Of a stretch of DNA of 64,000 bases, positions 34,401 to 45,473 are shown one piece after another (positions within the stretch are counted from its first letter, which is position 1; every line of letters starts with the position of its first letter). This stretch comes from Pythium myriotylum (Eukaryota; Oomycota; Peronosporomycetes; Pythiales; Pythiaceae). A program made the translations under genes and the position numbers. The stretch spans positions 186,001 through 250,000 of the forward strand of contig JALJCQ010000023.1 of NCBI GenBank assembly GCA_023091665.1, in the 5' to 3' direction. The notes below the pieces were generated by a model. It made no database searches, was not told where the DNA came from, and was given only the letters and a program-made list of their open reading frames with translations.

Positions 34401-35475
34401 TGCACAGATCATGCATGCTTATCAAGACCTTCCGGATGACAAGATGGTGCTACTGAACAAGCTGATGCCGCGTAGCTACTTGCCACCAAACCAGCGTTGG
34501 CTACTCAAGTGGCTGGGACCTCTCCAGCGCGTCATCTACCTGCAAAAGCTTTGGAAGAAGACCACTGCTCAATATCTGGCTAAGCGCGGCTTCATTTGGC
34601 TCTACGAAAAAGTGAAGCGACAGAGGAGCGCTGTTCAAATGCAGGCCCTTGCTCGCGTCATCATCGCGAAGAAGAAGTTCCGCAAGCTAAAGCGTGCTCG
34701 TATCGCTCGTGAGCGTTGGCAGTTGGCCTTCCGGAAGGTAAGCACACGTTTTGTCGGTGGGTTTCCAACCGCTTTTGTATTTAACTACTTCACTATTTAG
34801 GTCCGAGTATTCTGCGAGTTCCGACGCGAGCTGCACAGAATCCACGTGCTTCGTCTGGAGAAGGATAACGCTGAACTCGTCGCTGCTGCCGGTGCTGCAG
34901 AAGCCAAGATACTTCTTGCGCAGAAAGAGGCCGATGAACTCCGAGCGAAGTGCGAAGCGATGCAGCGTGCCCTGGACCAGAAGACCATGCAGGTTGCAGA
35001 GCAAGAAAAGAAGATTGTATCGCTCGAGGCGAAGCTGGAAGCTGCGCAGGATGAAGTTGTGGAGCTTCGCCAGCGAAACACAGGTAGTTTGTTCGAGCGC
35101 GTCGTCCGCTTCCTCACTTGCAGCTCTTCCACCTCTTCGTCGCCACCAGTGTCGGCAATCCCAGTGACTCCGCAGTTCCAGGCGCAGACACATTTCATCA
35201 ACAAGCAGAGCAGCGAGCGATCGTCTGTTCTGAGCCTGAAGGGCTTGTGGAAGGTCCAGGCTGGTCCGTCTGAGGCTCGGATTCTCTCCGCCGACACGGT
35301 TCTTCAGCCCCTGAAGCTTCAGAAGAACCAGGACACTCAGGATGAAGACGAGGAAGAAGATGGTGTCTGGTGCGAAGGGTTCACTCGCCGATCGAGTGAC
35401 GCCGCCCAGGAAGAGGCAAACCTGCGAGCACGCGAGTCAGATCCTCTCTACTCCGTGTCCCGATTTTGCTTTTAA
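31438..35475 (+). CDS. Unconventional myosin heavy chain
   Basis: Two exons (31438-34737 and 34801-35475) encode 1324 aa. Residues about 40-100 form an SH3-like N-terminus (WKQDGTFGWALGQV). The motor has the P-loop GESGSGKTETSK, switch I NAKTHRNHNSSRFGK, switch II DIFGFEDF and the actin-site segment CNFVRCIKPN. A Ser/Pro-rich insert of about 45 residues follows the P-loop. After the converter come several basic IQ-like segments, then a short coiled coil in exon 2 and a polar tail without a recognised cargo domain. It is an actin-based motor; the class cannot be fixed from sequence alone, but the short tail suits oomycete-specific myosins. An almost intronless 3.3-kb first exon is notable. Confidence 0.93.
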
Positions 35476-36072
35476 GTCGCTCAGTCGGATATGTTCGTGT
35501 CGATGATGTTTCCAGCCCCAGCCTCCTTTGCTCTCTCATGCGAGACGCGCATGGAATCACGTAATCTCGTCGCGTTCCTTGATCAGCTAACGTACTATCA
35601 CCTCGGTGGGAGTACGTAACTCCGCCATGGTGTGACTGTGCGGCGGTTGATTGAATGGAACAGTTTCGGCTCACTAACATGACCAGTGGAAGTCTTGTTT
35701 TGACCGAGATTTGAAACCACACTAAAGATGAGAGCAGTGAGGATTGTGCAACCAGCTTGGATGGAGGGCATACGGAGAAAGAAGGCTGGAGACACGTCTA
35801 CGTGAAGATTTTTGATGATGACCAGAGGAACGCGTCCGTCTCGGTCTGAGTATGAGCCATCCCAGCAGTCGCCGCCTTGGAATGCGTGACCACATTTCAA
35901 AGTGTGTGCATGTGCCGTTGGCAGCACTCGCGCACACTGAAGAAAAGCACTCACGTGGGCCCAAGGAGGCAGCAATGGGGTGTTGTATGTATTTGCCTCG
36001 AAGTTGACTAATTCCAGTAGGTTAGGATGGGTTCCTAACAACTAATAATCGCACCTTGCATTTTTGCCAAAG
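35476..36072. other. Intergenic region
   Basis: 597 bp between the myosin stop and the DcpS start. Open frames on the minus strand here (to about 147 codons) have no domain and no splice support. No repeat or RNA gene seen. Confidence 0.6.
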
Positions 36073-37310
36073 ATGAGCTTTCGAGGAGTGGTGGGCGTCG
36101 CCGTGGTGCTGGCGGCGGCGGGCGTGGCCGCGCTCGCGCTCTGGAGCAAGGCGCGAGCGGAGCGCGGTGGGGGATCGAAGCGGCTGCGCGGGTTCCGGAC
36201 TGCGCGAGTGCTCAAGGTCTCGGAGAAGGAGCTGTCGCTGCTGGGCACGTTTGCGTCGGATGCACTCCAGCGCCCCGCCGTGGTGACAATCCAGAAGACG
36301 CCCTTCGACCCGCGCGGGCTCGACTCGCTGCTGGACTCGCTTTCGCTGCACACGATCCTAGAGAACGATATCTACAGCACGTTTGTGGGCGACGTGTCTC
36401 GGACGGTCAAGCCTTTCAAGGCGAGTCTTGCCGAATTGTTTCCATCGTGACTGGTGCTCATAACTGCGGTGTGCGCTGGCGGTGTAGGTCAACGTCATAT
36501 TCCCTGCGACAGAGACGCATATCCGCAAGCACACGGACCAGAACTTCCACGTGGTCGTGGAGACGAAAGAGCTCTATGAGCTCGTGACACGGCCGTACAT
36601 TGACAGCATTCCTACCGAGAAAATCGAATGGGTCTACAATATCCTTGACCAGTACGTATTGGCTATTTCACCAAGAGGATTTGCCAAGCACTGACGCTGG
36701 GCTTCAGCAAAACCGAGAGCGATCGGATCGTGTTTGAGGACTCCCATCCGAAGAATGGCTTCATCCTGCTCCCGGACTACAAGTGGAGCGACACTGCCAA
36801 CGTACGCACCCCACACAGTGATTTCCCTCGTTGCATCAATCGTGCTAACTCAACCACTCGCGCTCTTCAGCTGGAATCAATCTACTGTCTTGCGATCGTG
36901 AACGACCGCTCCATCCGCTCCTTACGCGATCTCCGTGCTGCTCATCTCCCACTGCTCCAGAATGTCCGGTGCGTGGGTGCGTTGCAAATCACACCAGAAT
37001 CGCTCTGACCCATGAATGATTTTGATCTCATTCCAGCGATGGCAGCCTCAAGGCACTACGGGAGCGATTCGGCGTGCCGAGCAGCGCGATCCGCGTGTAC
37101 GTGCACTACCAGCCGACGTACTATCACTTCCATGTCCATTTTTCGCACGTCAAGATCACGGACGGCACCCAGACGGGCAAGGCCGTGCTGCTCGAGGACA
37201 TCATCTACAACCTCTCGCTCGACGGCGCCTACTACGAGCGCGCCAGCCTCTCGTGCGTCCTCGGCGAGATGCAGCACAAGGCGCTCTATGAGCGCTTGGT
37301 GGCGCCGTAG
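36073..37310 (+). CDS. DCPS: Scavenger mRNA decapping enzyme DcpS with N-terminal membrane anchor
   Basis: DcpS hydrolyses the m7GpppN cap left after 3'-5' mRNA decay. Exons 36073-36420, 36488-36651, 36708-36801, 36871-36968 and 37037-37310 give 325 aa. The HIT motif HYQPTYYHFHVHF carries the catalytic His, and DHKTESDRIVFED plus GFILLPDYKW are typical of the cap-binding dimer interface. The first 25 residues contain a hydrophobic helix (VVGVAVVLAAAGVAALALW) followed by basic residues, which is unusual for this nuclear/cytosolic enzyme and suggests a signal anchor. Intron 1 uses a GC donor (AAG|gcgagt), the only junction that keeps the frame into VNVIFPATE. Confidence 0.9.
36421..36487 (+). 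other. GC-AG intron in DcpS
   Basis: This 67-nt intron starts gcgagt after AAG and ends gtgtag. The nearest GT would leave the wrong phase, so the non-canonical GC donor is required. Confidence 0.75.
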
Positions 37311-37769
37311 AAGCGCTTCGTTGAGGCCTGTCGTGGGCCCCATCGCTTCTCGGAACGTTCAGTCGTGTGTGTCGACTGCTTCTCCCCGTTCCATGATTCT
37401 GAAGCCACTTGAGAGGTGCCGGATGCCGTCTGGTCGTGATGGGTATAACCAGATTCCTTGATCTGATTGGCTTACAATCTGAGCATGACCGAGCCCTAAC
37501 GACAGTCTTTCGCTGTGGAGTCACAAATTGTGACACCCGATTGAAGAGGCTGGCGAAGTGGGTTGGGGTTGACTGGCCCGCGTTATCTTTCTCAGACCGC
37601 GTCCTCAGTTCTTTTTCTCTTCAAGAAAGGAAAAAGTAGATTTCCTGTCAGTGGGGAAAGAAAACGCCAACTGGTGGGCGGCAATATTACTCACTTCGCG
37701 CCCGGGGGGCCAACATAAATTACCGACGCGCCCCGCTTGCCACTTTGCAGCCACGGCCCAGAGCTCAAG
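37311..37769. other. Intergenic region with a candidate initiator
   Basis: 459 bp between DcpS and the ZZ-finger gene. CCACTTTG at 37740-37747 fits the oomycete YCAYTYY initiator and sits about 25 bp before the ATG at 37770. Nothing else is recognised. Confidence 0.45.
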
Positions 37770-39350
37770 ATGCAGCGCTTCTCGATCGCCAACGTCATGG
37801 GCCGCGCCGACGGGCTCCCGGTCGACGCGCGTCCGTCCGTGGTGAGCACCATGGACCTCAACAAGCAGCTCAACGACGAGGTCAAGAAGAGCGACGTCCA
37901 CCTCTTCTTCGGGCCGCAGCAGGCCATCTTCGACGGCAAGGATCGCACGCGCGCGCTCCACGGCGAGCGCAAGATCCAGAAGAACGCCAAGAAGTTCTGG
38001 TACGCTAGCGCCCGCGACCCTAGGAGATCGCGCTCGCTAATGTACCCATGTGCGTGTCGTCAGGTTGATGTCGGAGCCACTGTCGCTCGACCGCGATAGT
38101 ACATCGTCGCTCAACGGCATGCCGGCCGACCCGCCGCCGAAACCCACGGGAATCGCCAGCACGCTCTCGGCGGCAGGCCGCTTCATCGGGCAAAAGGTGC
38201 GTGTCAGTCTGTGTCGAAGGGCTTCTCGGTCCACTCAAGCGATCGTGATGGGTCTCTAGGTGGCGCAGATGAAGTTCCCGCCGTCCCATGTTAACGAAGA
38301 CTCGTTCTGCGACGGTTGTGGCATGGATCCGATCGTTGGCAACATGTACACTTGCTCAACTTGCACGAACTACAGTTTGTGTGAGACGTGCTACCAGACG
38401 GTACGTTGTCGTGAGTTTTTTCGACTCGAAGAACCCCCATCATGACTCTGGCTTCTCAGGGCATCCACGGCTACGAAGATAGCGAGCTGCTCAAAAATGT
38501 ACGCGAAGACTTCGCGCTCCGTAACATCGTCGACAAATGCAAGAACAAGGTGCCGGAGAAAGTCTTCGAAGTGCTGATGAAGAAAGTATGCCGCGGCCAA
38601 GTGGACAAGTTCAACTTCATGGCGAAGTGGATCAGTGGACTTGTGCTTGGCCACCCTCTCCACGAACTCTCGGTGCGTGGCATCGAAATCCCACATCTAG
38701 ACACCGAGTCTCGCACCACTTTGGTCGAGTTGCTCACGCCTGTCTTGGCGGAGCGGACCGACCTAGAGGTGTGCATGGAATGGTTCTGTCCGGTGAGTGA
38801 CTTTTTTGAATCGCCTCGACCAGCTGATGGTACTGACTCCAATGTGTTGTGTTTGCAGGAAGCGACAAATGAGCTTGCTCCAAATGCGCTCCGCAAGTTG
38901 GAGACGCTGCGAATCTGGGTGGCGACTGACAAGGATTCGAAGTCGCCCTTCGCGACGTCGCAGGACTCAATCAAGGAGGGAGACACGGAGTCGGACTTGT
39001 CTCCTTCCAGCATGAAGGATGTTCTTCACTCTCCTGGTCCAGGCAGCCCAACACAGCCATTTTCGCCAGGGTCGCATGATTTCATGGGATCACCGCCCGC
39101 TTCCCCGCGCAGCCCTCCACCAGAGAGCTTCTCATCCCCGGTGTCCCCACGCAGTCTTTCCAACGCTGTGTCACCCCCTGGATCCCCCAACTTTGCTTCA
39201 CTGTCGCTTGGTGATGGTACCATCAAGGACGATGTTGCGTATCAGTCAGACTCGGACGGCCGCTCGGAGTCAAGCGTTATTGAGCCGAAGGTCGTGGACA
39301 GCGGCGTGGTCTCCGAGTCGGGCCAGAGGTCGGAGGGCATCCAGATGTGA
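37770..39350 (+). CDS. ZZ-type zinc finger protein with Ser-Pro-rich tail
   Basis: Exons 37770-37999, 38064-38196, 38260-38400, 38460-38792 and 38859-39350 give 442 aa. Residues about 130-165 are a ZZ finger (FCDGCGMDPIVG, CSTCTNYSLCETCY) of the CxxC...CxxC type that binds peptide partners. Before it lies FFGPQQAIFDGKDRTR, which I do not recognise. After it comes a helical domain (VPEKVFEVLMKKVCRG, then FNFMAKWISGL) with no clear match. The final 110 residues repeat Ser-Pro and Pro-x-Ser-Pro, likely targets of CDK or MAPK-type kinases (inference). Overall function unknown; ZZ proteins often act as scaffolds in ubiquitin or autophagy pathways. Confidence 0.8.
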
Positions 39351-39577
39351 GAAAGCCACGAATCACCCTTCCGGTAGAATCTCGTCGGTTCGATATGAGC
39401 CTTTTGACCTCCATTTTCTCCTCACTGGAAGTCCCAGTGGAACCCAGTTCAGTAGGCAGTACGTAGTTGTGATAGTAATATGGAAAATCCACTTTTGATT
39501 TGCATCCTAACATCAAAAGCAGCTTTGGCAGCTAAAAGGAAGATGATCCAGAAACTACTTAGTAGCAAGCAACGCGT

Positions 39578-41398
39578 CTAGTTCTTGGCCCTGTAGAAAG
39601 CTAGGTACGCCATGTGCCAGTCACCTCCACCCTTGAGCTTCGTGATGTCCTCAGTCTTGCATGGCGACACGTCGTCGTCGTCGTAACAGAACCAATCGTC
39701 GCCCTTGTCACGCACCCACGCCATGTAGTGGCCCGAGTCAGCTGAACGGCCCTTGTGCGTTAGAATTGCGTAAAGCTCGTAGTTGCCCTGGAAGTCTGCG
39801 GGCAAACCGATACCTGGCGACTTTGCCCCCATAGACATCGCTTTGGCTGCTTCCAAAGCAGCGATATCGTCGGCAGATAGCCCTTCCATATCTTCATCCT
39901 TAGACTCTTCACTCGCTTCAGTGGAAGGTTTCTGCGAGGTTAGATTAGTCTCTTCAGACAATCAGCTAGAGACAACTTCGTGAGACGATCCTTACCGCGT
40001 CCTTGAACTCATTAAGGATCTTTTCGGCGTTCCTGTTTGTAACAATGCCGGCATTAGTATGGCAACAAGAGAAAGTAACTCACGTGACGAACTTGTCGCG
40101 CGCAATCTTCATCGTAGCTTTCAGCTCGTCAGAGCAAAACTCGTAGGTATCAAGAATTTGCGGGAACGCGATTGGCTAAGTCACCGAATACTTAGGTTAG
40201 TCGACGTCTGTAGTGATAAGGTCAGCTCGAGTCAAAGCAGAGATCATCTTACTCGTAGCATTTTGCACTTGACACCGGTGTGATCGCGACTCTCAGGAGT
40301 GAGTTTCCAGTAGAATCGCATAAACTGGACACAGAGATACTTGGGGAGACGGTTGATGCGGAGGGTCTTCTTCCACTGGGCGTTGCGGTCAAGAACGTCC
40401 GAGTGCTTTTCGATGACCCCTTCCAAGCCCTAGACAGACACAAAGAGTGGATGTGGTGAGTTTAGCCGACTATATAGTGACTAGAAACAACTTGATCCCA
40501 CAATCTTGATGCCCTCGCTAACGTGATTCGTCTCCATCGTGATGTTGCACACAAGCTTGAGAGCTTTCTCATTCTTGATGACTGGGGCTTCAATGTCTGA
40601 TTCTGCACACTCCAATCTAAACTCCCACAACCGCCTCAGAATCCACAATCGGTCAACTGGAGAGAAAAGACCTCACCTCTCGACCATATCCAACCCAAAC
40701 ATCGCATCGATCATGTTGTTCGTTGGGCCAAGGTCATGAATTCCAGCCGGCTGCGTGAGCGTCCGCGAAAGCGTTGACCAGAGCGTCATGAGGAACTCTT
40801 CGCTGTCTTGTTGCATAAAGCCGCCCCGAGGAGACTGCTGGGCAAACTGCGGGAACGCGCGGCGCAAAACTGTCACAAACAATGCCGGCGTGATGCTGTC
40901 AACGCTTGAATCGAGTTGGCGGAACATATCCCGGAGAGAGCTCGTGAGGCTGTTGGCAAGATCACTCGAGACGCCGCCGCTGTACTTGGCAAGCGCATCA
41001 CGGAACTCTGTCACAGGACGCAGACACTGCAGGGTGGCGTTCATGTAGCAAGTGTTTCCCAGGTTGGCCAAGCCGGCCGGATACACAACACCGGCCTCCG
41101 CAACCTCCTTGGAGGACAAATCCTCAATGAAGACCACGGCTTCCTTGGGTTTCTCAACGACTTCGGCTGAGCCCATGAGCATGATCGTCGTGCCGTCCAC
41201 GAGTCCGCCCAGCTGGCTCAGGTCGACGTCGTCCTTGAGCATGCCCTTCCAGGCCTTGCTCATGAGCTTCTGGCGCTCCACGGGCACGTACGTGAGCGCG
41301 TAGAGCTGGGCCTTGAGAGTGGCCACGGACGCGCTCTTGTCCACGGGGATGGCGTCGAAGACCTGCTTCCCCCACTTGACGCTCACCTGGACGCTCAT
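39578..41398 (-). CDS. USP14: Ubiquitin carboxyl-terminal hydrolase 14 / Ubp6
   Basis: Six exons (41398-40677, 40616-40502, 40429-40253, 40175-40084, 40032-39996, 39931-39578) give 498 aa, close to human USP14. Residues 1-75 are the ubiquitin-like domain that docks on the proteasome regulatory particle. The Cys box is GLANLGNTCYMNATLQCL and the His box is GRSADSGHYMAWV; KYLCVQFMRFYWK and FPQILDTYEFC match USP14 segments. It trims ubiquitin from proteasome substrates. Intron 2 has a weak donor (ATT|gtggga), but it alone restores homology. The gene is convergent with the ZZ-finger gene, with 227 bp between stops. Confidence 0.93.
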
Positions 41399-41586
41399 CC
41401 TCAACGCGAAGCTTCGAGACCTTTCTCCTCCTTGACGTGTCCGCTTGTGTGCTTCAAGCGAGGCGGGTCAGCGATCTGGGTTCTCCTTCCTCGCGGGTCT
41501 GGGTCACAGCCAAAGCCCCAAGACGAATGTAGACCCGGCCCACTAAAAGGATAAAAAGTATCCACTCATTTAAGTTATCTATCTCC

Positions 41587-43098
41587 TTAGTGGAGCTTCG
41601 CAGCAGCAACGGTACTCGTCGCAACGCGGTAGTGCGTGGTCGCAAGCCATGCGCTGTCATGAAGACGCGCGTCGCCTTTCTCTTGGTCTTCGTACATTTC
41701 AATCTGAGCGTGGGTTCGGTTGATGACGTGGAAGAGTCCGAAACCGTAGTTTGCCTGCCGATACGCCGACCACTCCGGTTTCGGGTGGATGTAAGTGGGG
41801 GCAAGACCTTCACGGTTACCCCCATCGCCCAATACAACGTAAACCGTGCCATCGGAACGAACCTTCTCCTTGTAGACAGCGTACGACCGCTCGTACGCGT
41901 GCACGTGACCGGAGTACACGAGATCAACTTTGTGCTCGAAAAGCAGATCCTCCATGTTCGCTTTCATAGCGACATGCGGCTCTTGGCCTTGGTGCGCTGT
42001 GTTACTATTGTACCATGGGCCGTGCATCATGACCACGACCCACGGTGTCACAGCTCGGTTGACGCGGCTGAGTTCTGCCTCCAGCCATTTGTACTGGGGC
42101 GATGCGGCATCACTCGGAATGTAGGGTGTCACGATGATGAAATGGACGAGGCCTGAGCGGAATGCAAAGAAGAGATTCTTCTCCTGAACTGCATCGCCTT
42201 CGTTGTACGGCATGCGAAAGCGCTCTTGGTACGCGACGAAGCGGTCAACATTGTGTTGGCATGGTCGTTCTTCTTCGTGGTTACCCGAAGACACCATCCA
42301 AGGACACGTCGAAGAGAGTGGCTCAACCAGTTTCCCCCATCGATCCCACCTCGGCTGGTAACTATCCGCATAGGATATGTCTCCGGCATGAAGGATGGCC
42401 GTGATGTTGGGCTGGTTGATCAGATGGCGGATCGTCTGTTCCGAGAACTCGGTTTGCCTGTTTCACGCACCAGTCAACGGCAATGTACTCAGCTCCAGAT
42501 ACACGGGAGACTTACCCGAGATCCCCAATAACGGCGAAAGTAGTGGGCTTCGCGTTTCCGATGGCGGGTGCTGTGGTGAACGTGAGCAGTTGACTCCACC
42601 CATCACTCGGGTCTCCGCATTTGTCTGCACGCCAACACTCGTCAGATTCTAACCATCACCCAGCAAGCCTTCCCACTTCCGGCGGCACTCACAAAAGTAC
42701 GTAGTATCTGGTGATAGCAGTTCCCCGTCAATGACAACGTGATGCAGCCATGGTGACGAATAGTCGCAGAACTGATACTGCTTGCACGCTGTCGGTGCCT
42801 CGACCGTGAGCGCCAGATCATCCGCCGTGCGCCCGAAGCGCACGACCGAGTGAGCCGTCGGCTTGGCAGTGGCCCACGAAATGGTCATCCCGACCTGGGT
42901 TGCATCGGCCTTGGAGGTGTCGTCGAATAGAGCGAGGTGAATCTGCGTGGGGCGCGTCTCGTCAGCGAGGATCTGCTGGCGCAGACTGAGCTTCGTGACT
43001 TGCTTGTCCAGTTGGAGGCCGTTCGAAGCTTCCCACACGGAGCTGGACACCGCGGACACGAAGAGGGTGACGGCCAGGAGCGTCGCGACGCCGCGCAT
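41587..43098 (-). CDS. Secreted purple acid phosphatase
   Basis: Exons 43098-42693, 42624-42516 and 42457-41587 give 461 aa. A signal peptide (MRGVATLLAVTLFVSAVSSS) begins the protein, followed by a fibronectin-III-like PAP N-domain (QVGMTISWATAK, then YFYKCGDPSDGW). Metal-ligand motifs are complete: GDLGQ, AGDISYAD, SSGNHEEE, MHGPWYNS and SGHVHAYER. These binuclear Fe/metal enzymes release phosphate from organic esters at acid pH, here probably outside the cell. The splice joining TTT-T|AC produces the conserved YFYKCGDPSDGW. It reads in the same direction as USP14, whose start lies 188 bp past the PAP stop. Confidence 0.93.
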
Positions 43099-43505
43099 GA
43101 TCTTTGCCTTGGCTTGGTTCCTTCTCTGGGAAGTGAGCTGTCCCTCAGGATCGCGGAGAAGAGGCGTACTACTGTTTTGGGTAGGCCGACCAGATATGGA
43201 TTGGGTACTTGGAAAGCCCACAGCTCGACCTCGCGTCGAGCTCATGGGGGATGGGAGCAGTCGCAACGAGAGCAAAGCCCACGGGAGGTGCTTGGCTCCT
43301 ACTTGTCGAATGGCCTTGTGCCTGTCCAGGCAGCAGCCAGAGCGACGAAGAAGAACGAGGCGAGAGACAACCAGAACGGCTGCGGCAGACTGCCTCGGGC
43401 ATCAGAATGTGCTCGGCAGGGCCGAGCCAATCGCCAACGCGACTGCGACGGAGCAGAGGCAGTGGGTTCAACGCCCCTCGGTGACCGAATCTTGAAGTTT
43501 GCGTC
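43099..43505. other. Divergent intergenic region
   Basis: 407 bp between the purple acid phosphatase start (-) and the next gene (+). Open frames occur on both strands but without domains. The region presumably holds both promoters. Confidence 0.5.
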
Positions 43506-44542
43506 ATGTGGCCCACATGCGAATCTTGGCCAGCGACCTTCGCGAGACATCCGTTCGTCAGTCAGATCCTAATCCATTTCCTCGAGGGAGTTGAAGTTGC
43601 CCGGATGCCCCCAAGCGACACACTGGATGAGCGCACCAAGTGGCAGCTCGCGTTCGGCTTCCGCGACGCCGTGGATCTGCTCTATGGAAAGTACCCACCG
43701 ACGCGCAAACCACGGCTCCCAACTGCAAAGGATCGAGCTGTTCCATGGTAACACCCACGACACGAGTTGTTGAGCTGCAGGCGGACACGGTCTCACGCGT
43801 CGCGCAGGCGCGAGCTTGTCTTCCCGGACACCACTGACGATTTGCTGGGCAACGCGACGGCAAGTGGGTTTCTCCGTGGTATGCGAGCTGGCCAGCAGTC
43901 GACCTCATCCAACTTCATCATCAGCGTCCGCTACCCCGATAGACGCCCATTCTGTCCTCGGGACTGACGTGCTTTGTGCCATGTTAACTGCGCTAGGGAG
44001 GTGGAGGTTGCGGAAAGCGATCCGTACTGCGGCTTTTGAAACGAGTGCTACAGGAGAGCAGCCAAGCCGAAATTCCTTGCACCTTTCTCACTTTTGACGC
44101 CAAACAGCATAAGTAGGGAAGGACAATCAAGAGTTTCCTTCCGTAGCTCACCCAATATCTATTTGTTTCACAGCGATCGCGACCTAGTCGCAAAAATTGA
44201 AAGCGCTGTGAAAAAGACAGATACACAGAAGTCGATCATATATTTTATAGTCGAGAGCTTCGAAGTGTACGATTTGTGGCTGCGTTGCATGTCAGTCGCT
44301 TCTACTAACTCTCAGCGGAATCAACTGCCAGCGTACCGGTTACAGTTCAACAGCACTACTTTCTGCCACTAGTTGCGGTCTGCAACACGAGAAATGCATT
44401 TGCGATTCTCGTTCTCCGGCCTGACATCAGCAAACTACCAGACCAACTGAAGCAACGAGCGAACCTTATTCATATGACTCAGCTCGAGGCGATGCAAGTT
44501 CGAGAAAAAATGCTTCAGATTTGTGCAAAGCTTTCGGTTTAA
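43506..44542 (+). CDS. Unrecognised five-exon protein, 238 aa
   Basis: I assembled this from five short coding segments: 43506-43747, 43808-43878, 43943-44000, 44108-44264 and 44354-44542. All introns are GT-AG (60-107 nt), all phases match, and the fourth intron has a TACTAAC branch site. The protein starts near MWPTCE, or at the inner Met (MPPSDTLDER) at 43605. It contains WQLAFGFRDAVDLLYGKYPP, VLGTDVLCAMLTALG, NIYLFHSDRDLVAKIESAV and a C-terminal FLPLVAVCNTRNAFAILVL followed by helices. The mixture of strands and helices looks like a real globular protein, but I do not recognise a family. No membrane segment or signal peptide is evident. Confidence 0.55.
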
Positions 44543-44822
44543 TTGCTCAAAACTCTTGCTATTGTGAAGCTCGGAGATTTAACTTGGCTATTGATGTTAG
44601 ATTGGATATACTCGAGATGGTATCGAAGAAGTTTTGGACGGGTGTAGGTTTGATATGCTTTCATGCATTCAAAAGCTACAGCAGACCTTTGTGGCACACC
44701 ATTTCATAAGCCTCGCAAATGTCCGCAAGAAAACTGTATCAAACGCATCCGTAAAAGCAAGTACGTCACTACTGAACGTCTCAACACAGCTGCCACCACC
44801 CTTCCCACTTTCAATTCTTGCC

Positions 44823-45473
44823 ATGAACGAGCCACTCCGGAGATGCAAGATATGTACGCTTCTACCCCCGTGCTATCATGTGACCGTACATCATCTTCAT
44901 GAGCGAGTCGAACGAATTCGCGAGTATTATCCGACGAGAGAGAACGAGGCACCACTCCCAATTGTATGCCCATCCTATCTAAAGCGCGGTATCTGCCATA
45001 ACATCCAGTCAATCGGGCGGTGTCGTTTTGCGCACCCACAGAATTTTCACATAATCGACAAGACAGCCCTCGTCACGCGCTGTCGACCACACACACTTCC
45101 GATCCCTTGCCATCACTGTCACCGCATCCAAGAGGCGAAACAAGAATTGCGCCAAGAGGAAGTAGAACTCGCCAGGCTACAGAAAGCACTTGCCATGAGC
45201 AGGAAGCTTCTACTTGATAAGGAGAATGAGCGGTACATGTTTGTACGAGAGCATGCAAAGACTGTTAAGTGGGGTGCTGCTCGTCTTGAGTTCGAGATAG
45301 AGCTGAGGAAGTTGGATACGCTTTTGCACTCGATGCGTCAGACCGTTGGCACCCAACAAGAAGAACTTGCGTCTCACAGTCAGAATGCACGGCAGTTGGC
45401 AGATGATATCAGCCGAGGGAGAAGTAAAGGATTGGGGAAGGGGAATGGGCGACTCGCTGTTACGTCTGCTTAG
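44823..45473 (+). CDS. CCCH zinc-finger protein with coiled coil
   Basis: This single-exon protein has 216 aa from the ATG at 44823 (MNEPLRRCKIC). The frame is open upstream to an ATG at 44655, but that stretch looks like 5' UTR. CPSYLKRGICHNIQSIGRC followed by FAH is a C-x8-C-x9-C-x2-H finger, close to the C-x7-9-C RNA-binding CCCH pattern. CHHCHRI downstream adds more His/Cys. The C-terminal half is a charged coiled coil (QELRQEEVELARLQKALAM) ending in a basic Gly/Arg tail. RNA binding is inferred from the finger. Its stop overlaps the 3' end of the convergent SAP30BP gene by 14 bp. Confidence 0.7.
   Translation: MNEPLRRCKICTLLPPCYHVTVHHLHERVERIREYYPTRENEAPLPIVCPSYLKRGICHNIQSIGRCRFAHPQNFHIIDKTALVTRCRPHTLPIPCHHCHRIQEAKQELRQEEVELARLQKALAMSRKLLLDKENERYMFVREHAKTVKWGAARLEFEIELRKLDTLLHSMRQTVGTQQEELASHSQNARQLADDISRGRSKGLGKGNGRLAVTSA

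Noticed and set aside
35598..36041. 147-codon open frame on the minus strand between myosin and DcpS
   Set aside because: Starts and stops without family resemblance, and its codons do not look like those of neighbouring genes.
43748..43780. 33-nt intron in the unrecognised five-exon gene
   Set aside because: Too short for this genome; a 60-nt intron using the next acceptor (43807) keeps the same frame.
44655..44822. Upstream in-frame start for the CCCH protein
   Set aside because: Residues before 44823 look like untranslated sequence; kept only as an alternative.
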